Positions 60,152 through 64,000 of a stretch of DNA of 64,000 bases are shown piece after piece. Source of the stretch: Rhizobium bangladeshense (GTDB lineage Bacteria; Pseudomonadota; Alphaproteobacteria; Rhizobiales; Rhizobiaceae); assembly GCF_001662075.1 (NCBI RefSeq), contig NZ_LYPL01000006.1, forward strand, positions 186,001 to 250,000, in the 5' to 3' direction. The notes below the pieces were generated by a model. The model searched no databases and was not told where the DNA came from. It saw only the letters and a program-made list of their open reading frames with translations. The position numbers and the translations under genes were made by a program. The stretch's first letter is position 1. The number at the start of each line of letters is the position of its first letter.

Positions 60152-60377
60152 GTCCTGCTCCATGTCTCGCGGACCGCCGCGATCGCAATGATCTATCTCC
60201 ATTCGTCGCAAGTCGGCATTGATATAACGCAATTGCCGGCGCTCCGGTTTCTCTGGCCTCGGCACGGCGCCCCCGCGTAAGGCAAGCCCCGAAGGAGCTG
60301 CGCACCTGGAGTTGGTGGTAGCTGCTCACATGGGGTGGCAAATGCCGAGCTGCCGGTCACATGTTCTGCATAAACGC

Positions 60378-60676
60378 CTACATTTGTTCAGGTGTGACTT
60401 TGCGGTCATCGTTTGCGTCGACCGCGCCGAAGTCGCGTTTGTGGATTGCGGTCAACTCTTCGAAAGAAATTGCGCCGTCCCCATCAGTATCGACGACGAC
60501 GATGACATCATGTTGCGGCTCATCATGCCGGGCATCATTTCCGATCCTCCGGCCGCGGGCTTAGCCTCTGACTGAGCCGGGTCTGGACTTTTCGTCTGGG
60601 CGAACGCGATGCCCATGGCACCGACGCCACCGAGCAAGGCCAGCAGAGTGATAGTTGGCAGTCTGAACATGGACAT
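60378..60676 (-). pseudogene. EF-hand protein gene with a frameshift
   Basis: From ATG 60676 the frame encodes a signal peptide (MFRLPTITLLALLGGVGAMG, cleavage near AFAQ), then a Met-rich stretch (MMPGMMSRNMMS). It then slips: in this frame a stop follows at 60452. A one-base shift within the repeated TCG/GTC stretch near 60495-60510 restores VVVDTDGDGAISFEELTAI and VDANDDRKVTPEQM, two EF-hand calcium loops, ending at 60378. Either a real indel in a trinucleotide repeat or a sequence error. Unbroken, it would be an exported, calcium-binding protein of about 98 residues. Confidence 0.75.
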
Positions 60677-60780
60677 TCTGAATCTACCCTTTGAGCCATT
60701 ATCCTCCATGCCTATGGAGCTGCTCTTAGGGATACGATGAATCCCGGGTTCAAGCGTTGCGTTGGATCAAACTGCCTGTG

Positions 60781-60977
60781 CTACTTCGCAGGCTTCGGGG
60801 ACAATCTGCCGCGCCCGGCCTCTATGACCGCGTGCTGAACGAGATGGAATATCCGCTGATTCTCGCTGCGCTCAAAGCAACGCGCGGCAACCAGATCAAG
60901 GCGGCCGACCTCCTCGGTTGCGCAAGAAAATCAGGGAATTGGGCGTCTCTGTTTATAGAAGCTCCCGCACCGCCTGA
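60781..60977 (+). pseudogene. ntrC: Decayed duplicate of the ntrC 3' end
   Basis: About 197 bp match the last ~215 bp of ntrC (58346-58559) at high identity, from CT-A-TTCGC through the stop codon. The copy has a 1-base deletion (GCCGC-GCCCGG) and a 16-base deletion that removes the HTH codons after DLLG, plus scattered third-position changes. The match stops exactly at the stop codon on the right. The scattered silent differences suggest that the two ends came from different lineages rather than from recent tandem copying. Confidence 0.85.
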
Positions 60978-60980
60978 AAA

Positions 60981-61011
60981 AGGCGGTGAGCCCCTCGTTG
61001 GCTCACCGCCT
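60981..61011 (+). terminator. Hairpin after the decayed ntrC end
   Basis: A perfect 12-bp stem, AGGCGGTGAGCC with GGCTCACCGCCT, 7-base loop, beginning 3 bases after the stop codon of the decayed ntrC copy. A pyrimidine-rich tail (TCCTCCTCCC) follows instead of a T-run. It is probably the original ntrC terminator. Confidence 0.65.
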
Positions 61012-61099
61012 CCTCCTCCCAGTATCCGCCGCCACGGTCGGGAACAGAGTAAATCTATCCGAGCCGGATCGCGGTTTGTATCTGCGCCCGCAAACAAAA

Positions 61100-61339
61100 G
61101 CGCAGTGTCATTCGATGGTCACATAGTATTTGTGAGCTATTGTTTGCCGCCGGCCGAATGTCATTGAAGTTGCTGAGGTCGTCGCCGCCGCTCCTGTGGA
61201 TAGGCTGTGGATAACAGGTGGATGACATGTGCCGATCGACCGGCCATAACCTCCTCCGTGTTGCCTATCTGTTCCGAATCTCTTCATCTGCTGTTGCTGC
61301 TGTCGATTTCCGCCGCAACTGTCCTCGACCGCATGCCAT
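61100..61339 (+). other. Gene-free stretch with tandem DnaA-box-like 9-mers; possible small RNA
   Basis: No convincing coding frame between the decayed ntrC end and the aldo/keto reductase. Two direct 9-mers, TGTGGATAG (61195-61203) and TGTGGATAA (61206-61214), resemble DnaA boxes 11 bp apart. A CCTCCTCC anti-Shine-Dalgarno-like run follows near 61250, and a good terminator closes the region, so a small non-coding RNA ending at 61375 is possible. Confidence 0.3.
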
Positions 61340-61375
61340 GGGCGCCCCGACTTAAGTCGCGGAGCGCCCTTTTTC
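61340..61375 (+). terminator. Rho-independent terminator without an obvious upstream gene
   Basis: GGGCGC pairs with GCGCCC, enclosing the palindromic inner stem CGACTT/AAGTCG, and is followed by TTTTTCTTT. No protein gene ends here, so it may close a small RNA. Confidence 0.7.
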
Positions 61376-61538
61376 TTTACGAGCGGGGCTGACGCGAGCT
61401 GCGACGTCGTGGTTTCATGCCGGTCGATTTGGTGGGGCTAGGCCTCGCATATCTTTGTTCATGCCATAGATTACGCGGATCGCTCGTGCGACGTCGACGC
61501 CGGTTGCCCCGCACATGTTCATAACGTCTGGGAGCTGC

Positions 61539-62531
61539 ATGATGGAATATCGTCGTTTGGGAAAATCGGGCCTGAAGGTGAGCGAGTTCTCCTTCGGCTC
61601 ATGGGTCACTTTCGGCAAGCAGGTGAACGGCGGCGACGCCGTCGACCTCATGCGGCTTGCCTACGATAACGGGGTGAACTTCTTCGACAATGCCGAAGGA
61701 TACGAAAGCGGCAAGTCCGAGCTCGTCATGGGCGAGGCGCTGAAGGCGCTCGGTTGGAGCCGCGACAGCTTCGTCGTCTCCAGCAAGGTTTTCTGGGGAG
61801 GGGAGAAGCCGACGCAGCGCGGCCTGTCGCGCAAGCATGTGACCGATGCCTGCCATGCGGCGCTGAAGCGGCTTCAGGTCGACTATCTCGACCTCTATTT
61901 CTGCCATCGCCCTGACATCGATACGCCGATCGAGGAAACGGTCCGGGCGATGCACGATCTCGTCGCCCAGGGCAAGGTGCTCTATTGGGGGACATCGGAA
62001 TGGTCGGCGCAGCAATTGACGGAAGCCTACGCCGTGGCCCGGGACCTGCGCATCACGCCGCCGACGATGGAGCAGCCGCAGTACAACATCTTCGAGCGCC
62101 AGAAGGTCGAATCCGATTATCTCCCGCTCTATGACCTCGTCGGCCTCGGCACCACCATCTGGTCGCCGCTCGCCTCGGGCGTTCTGACCGGCAAATACAA
62201 TAACGGCGTGCCGGCCGACAGCCGTATGAACCTGCCAGGCTATGAATGGCTGAAGGAGAGGTGGTCGAGCGACGCTGGCCGTGCCCAGCTCCAACAGGTC
62301 GGCCAGCTCGCAAAACTCGCCGATGAGATCGGCCTGTCGATCACCCATCTCGCCCTTCTGTGGTGCCTCGCCAATCCCAACGTCTCCACCGTCATTCTCG
62401 GCGCCTCACGCGCCAGCCAGTTGCAGGACAACCTCGCGGCCCTCTCGCACCGGCACAAGATGACATCGGAGGTGATGGAGCGGATCGATGCGATTGCAGG
62501 AAATAAGCCGGAAGGTCCACGTCGATTCTAG
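61539..62531 (+). CDS. Aldo/keto reductase (potassium-channel beta-subunit-like group)
   Basis: NADPH-dependent oxidoreductase of 330 residues with the AKR tetrad: Asp in NFFDNAEGY, Tyr in the same motif, Lys in VSSKVFWGG, and His in LYFCHRPDID. The NAEGYESGKSE and WSPLASGVLTGKYN segments are typical of the Kv-beta/YghZ branch. GGGAG precedes the double ATG at 61539/61542; the second ATG may equally be used. Substrate unknown. Part of the ntrC-ntrY insert. Confidence 0.9.
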   Translation: MMEYRRLGKSGLKVSEFSFGSWVTFGKQVNGGDAVDLMRLAYDNGVNFFDNAEGYESGKSELVMGEALKALGWSRDSFVVSSKVFWGGEKPTQRGLSRKHVTDACHAALKRLQVDYLDLYFCHRPDIDTPIEETVRAMHDLVAQGKVLYWGTSEWSAQQLTEAYAVARDLRITPPTMEQPQYNIFERQKVESDYLPLYDLVGLGTTIWSPLASGVLTGKYNNGVPADSRMNLPGYEWLKERWSSDAGRAQLQQVGQLAKLADEIGLSITHLALLWCLANPNVSTVILGASRASQLQDNLAALSHRHKMTSEVMERIDAIAGNKPEGPRRF

Positions 62532-62606
62532 CTGGACAAATATTCCTCGGCGGGCGAAACGAAGGCCCATCGAGGCAAAGCGCGGGTGGCTTAGCTTAGC
62601 GGCTCC

Positions 62607-62975
62607 GTGGCCCACCGTGGTGGCTGCGGCCAGGTGGATTGGCTGCGAAAGGTCTTTTGCAACCGTGACGATGGGGAGGCGGGATTGCATTTTCTTGGAG
62701 TTTTCGCGATCGGAGGTCTTCTGGCGGCTGCGATCTTTCACGTTTGCATGCTTCTCGTGTTGGAGCGCCTTACCAGCAAGATCAACAAATACGGTCCTAA
62801 CCTGGTGACCAAAATCGGCAAAGGGCTCCCTCAGATCGATCTGCAAAGCCCTCTAATTCCGTTGCGCTTGAAGAATCAATTCCAGCTTTATCGGCAGGCC
62901 TGGATGCTCGTCATAGCAATACTCATGATGCCTCTTGTTTTCTACCTGATTGCGAAAGCCCATTTCGGATATTGA
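62607..62975 (+). CDS. Hypothetical small membrane protein
   Basis: A frame of up to 122 residues with two hydrophobic helices (about 30-52, FAIGGLLAAAIFHVCMLLVL; about 98-115, WMLVIAILMMPLVFYLIA) separated by a basic loop. Not recognised. GTG 62607 is the longest start; no convincing ribosome site is visible and the first 25 residues are Gly/Arg-rich, so the real start may be downstream or the gene 5'-truncated. Confidence 0.45.
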   Translation: MAHRGGCGQVDWLRKVFCNRDDGEAGLHFLGVFAIGGLLAAAIFHVCMLLVLERLTSKINKYGPNLVTKIGKGLPQIDLQSPLIPLRLKNQFQLYRQAWMLVIAILMMPLVFYLIAKAHFGY

Positions 62976-63273
62976 GCTAGAGAAGGGCAGGAGTTCACAC
63001 GAGCAGAGTGGCAAGACCCCGGAAGCTACGATTGCCAAGCGAATTGCAAAGGCGTGGGGAACACTCCATTGTGACGCTCCGAGGGCCAGGCGCGGCTTGA
63101 CAACGCGACAGAGCGCGTTGCATTTTCGCCACAATGCGTTGCTTAAAGGTCACGCAAGAGTTTTGGACATTTCGCTCCCGATCGAGTCGTTCCGACGCTG
63201 GCTTTCTTAAGCCGGCGTTGTTTGGTTTCGATCGGCGGGCAGGGCGGCAGAGTGCCGTCCGAAGAGAGGCCGA
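62976..63273. other. Gene-free gap before ntrY
   Basis: Nothing convincingly coding on either strand. The right end should contain the ntrY ribosome site (GAGAGG at 63263-63268). No clear terminator for the small upstream gene. Confidence 0.5.
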
Positions 63274-64000
63274 ATGACGCAGGATGGGGTAGCGCCGGCG
63301 GCGGCGGGCGAGGCGGTGACGACGGTGACCGATCGCCGCGCCCTTTTCGCCGTGCCCGGCCTCGTGCTCGCCGGCGGCGCGCTTCTCTGCGCCACGGTAA
63401 CGCTCTTCGTGCTGCTCGGCCTGACGCCAATTGCGCCGACATCGCATGTCGTCATCACCTCGGTGATCGTCAATTCCTTCTTCGTTCTGACGCTGCTGGC
63501 GCTGATCGGCCGCGAGGTGGCGAGGCTGCTGAAGGCACGCACCCGGGGCAGGGCGGCAGCACGCCTGCACATCCGCATCGTCGTGCTCTTCTCGATCGTC
63601 GCGATCACGCCGGCGATCCTCGTCGCCATCTTCGCCAGTATCACGCTGAATGCCGGCCTTGATCGCTGGTTTGCGCTGCGCACCCAGTCGATCGTCAGCT
63701 CGTCGCGCAATATCGGCCAGGCCTACATGATGGAGAACGCCAGCTACCTGCAGGGGCAGACGGTTTCCATGGCCAACGACCTGGAGCGCAACCGGGCCCT
63801 CTACAGCCTCGACAGGACGGGCTTTGCCGAACTGATGACGCGCCAGGCGAGGGGCCGCGGCCTGCTCGGGGCCTTCCTGGTCGAAAGCGACGGTTCAGTG
63901 GTCGTCCAAGCCGATATCACCACGGAAAAACCGTTGCCGGCCATTCCGCAGGACGCGCTGCAAAAGGCGGCAGCCGGCCAGCCGACGCTGATCCCACCCG
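63274..64000 (+). CDS. ntrY: Nitrogen regulation sensor kinase NtrY (5' part, cut by window edge)
   Basis: Membrane histidine kinase that pairs with NtrX. The first 242 residues are present: short cytoplasmic start, membrane helices around 25-55 and 62-85 (LVLAGGALLCATVTLFVLL, VVITSVIVNSFFVLTLLALI), another around 105-125 (IRIVVLFSIVAITPAILVAI), and the beginning of the periplasmic sensor region (FALRTQSIVSSSRNIGQAY). ATG 63274 has GAGAGGC upstream. Kinase domains lie beyond the window. Confidence 0.92.
   Translation, partial: MTQDGVAPAAAGEAVTTVTDRRALFAVPGLVLAGGALLCATVTLFVLLGLTPIAPTSHVVITSVIVNSFFVLTLLALIGREVARLLKARTRGRAAARLHIRIVVLFSIVAITPAILVAIFASITLNAGLDRWFALRTQSIVSSSRNIGQAYMMENASYLQGQTVSMANDLERNRALYSLDRTGFAELMTRQARGRGLLGAFLVESDGSVVVQADITTEKPLPAIPQDALQKAAAGQPTLIPP

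Larger units (their letters stand above)
58560..63273. other. Inserted segment between ntrC and ntrY, flanked on part by an ntrC 3'-end duplicate
   Basis: In most Rhizobiales ntrC is followed closely by ntrY. Here 4.7 kb intervene, with a DksA-like gene, a universal stress protein, a frameshifted EF-hand gene, the decayed ntrC end, an aldo/keto reductase and a small hypothetical gene. The functional ntrC lacks a terminator directly after its stop, whereas the decayed copy has one. No integrase or transposase is seen. Confidence 0.65.

Noticed and set aside
61207..61392. 61-codon frame before the aldo/keto reductase
   Set aside because: It reads through a strong terminator hairpin, lacks a ribosome site and has no similarity I recognise.

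Overview
The window looks like the chromosome of a fast-growing Rhizobium (R. etli / R. leguminosarum type). The basis is gene content and order: rpsB-tsf-pyrH-frr-uppS-cdsA-rseP-bamA-lpxD-fabZ-lpxA-lpxI-lpxB, an E1-beta subunit carrying a lipoyl domain, a fused ispDF, the dusB(nifR3)-ntrB-ntrC-ntrY nitrogen-regulation operon, an EipB-type envelope protein, and an alphaproteobacterial LexA box (GTTC-N7-GTTC). I saw no tRNA, rRNA, CRISPR array, transposase or integrase.

Layout. 1-5034: cysE, a DUF3126 protein, a phasin with two TGC-N3-GCA sites upstream, then clpS-clpA. 5051-15809: an accessory catabolic island set precisely between clpA and a HIT-protein gene. 15824-18765 (minus strand): HIT protein, DUF482-type acyltransferase, glycerophosphodiesterase and RidA. 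18902-33279: EipB, then the translation, undecaprenyl, outer-membrane and lipid A block. 33308-41823: gltA, comEC, lexA, a VOC protein, kdsA, eno and an FtsB/DivIC-like protein. 41969-50181: pyruvate dehydrogenase (pdhA, pdhB, pdhC, lpd) with lipA and small accessory genes. 50242-53580: a palindromic repeat, a broken kinase-like gene, a MarR/monooxygenase/cytochrome b561 locus, a RatA-like protein and pncC. 53580-58559: ispDF, dusB, ntrB, ntrC. 58560-63273: a stress-type insert between ntrC and ntrY. 63274-64000: the start of ntrY, cut by the window edge.

The most interesting region is the island at 5051-15809. A GntR/FCD regulator sits between two divergent operons, and an ATAATCG(A/T)TTAT element lies in front of each. 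The rightward operon encodes a TIM-barrel enzyme, a complete polar-amino-acid-type ABC importer, an AroE homologue with the acidic residue expected for NAD use (QsuD-like), a CHMI-type tautomerase, a type II dehydroquinase and a Gfo/Idh/MocA oxidoreductase. The leftward operon encodes an intradiol ring-cleavage dioxygenase, HpaH, HpaI and a solute-binding-protein-like protein without a signal peptide. This combines the upper quinate/shikimate pathway with the tautomerase-hydratase-aldolase set of a meta-cleavage pathway, joined by an intradiol enzyme, with no extradiol dioxygenase, semialdehyde dehydrogenase or muconate cycloisomerase. I infer that a trihydroxylated aromatic such as gallate or pyrogallol is cleaved to a 2-hydroxymuconate-type diacid and then processed to pyruvate plus a second acid. 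This is a hypothesis.

The second notable region is the ntrC-ntrY gap. A decayed copy of the last ~200 bp of ntrC lies at 60781-60977, followed by a strong hairpin. The intervening DNA carries a DksA-like gene, a universal stress protein, a frameshifted EF-hand gene and a perfect FNR/FixK box. The arrangement looks like DNA that entered at the 3' end of ntrC and supplied a replacement gene end.
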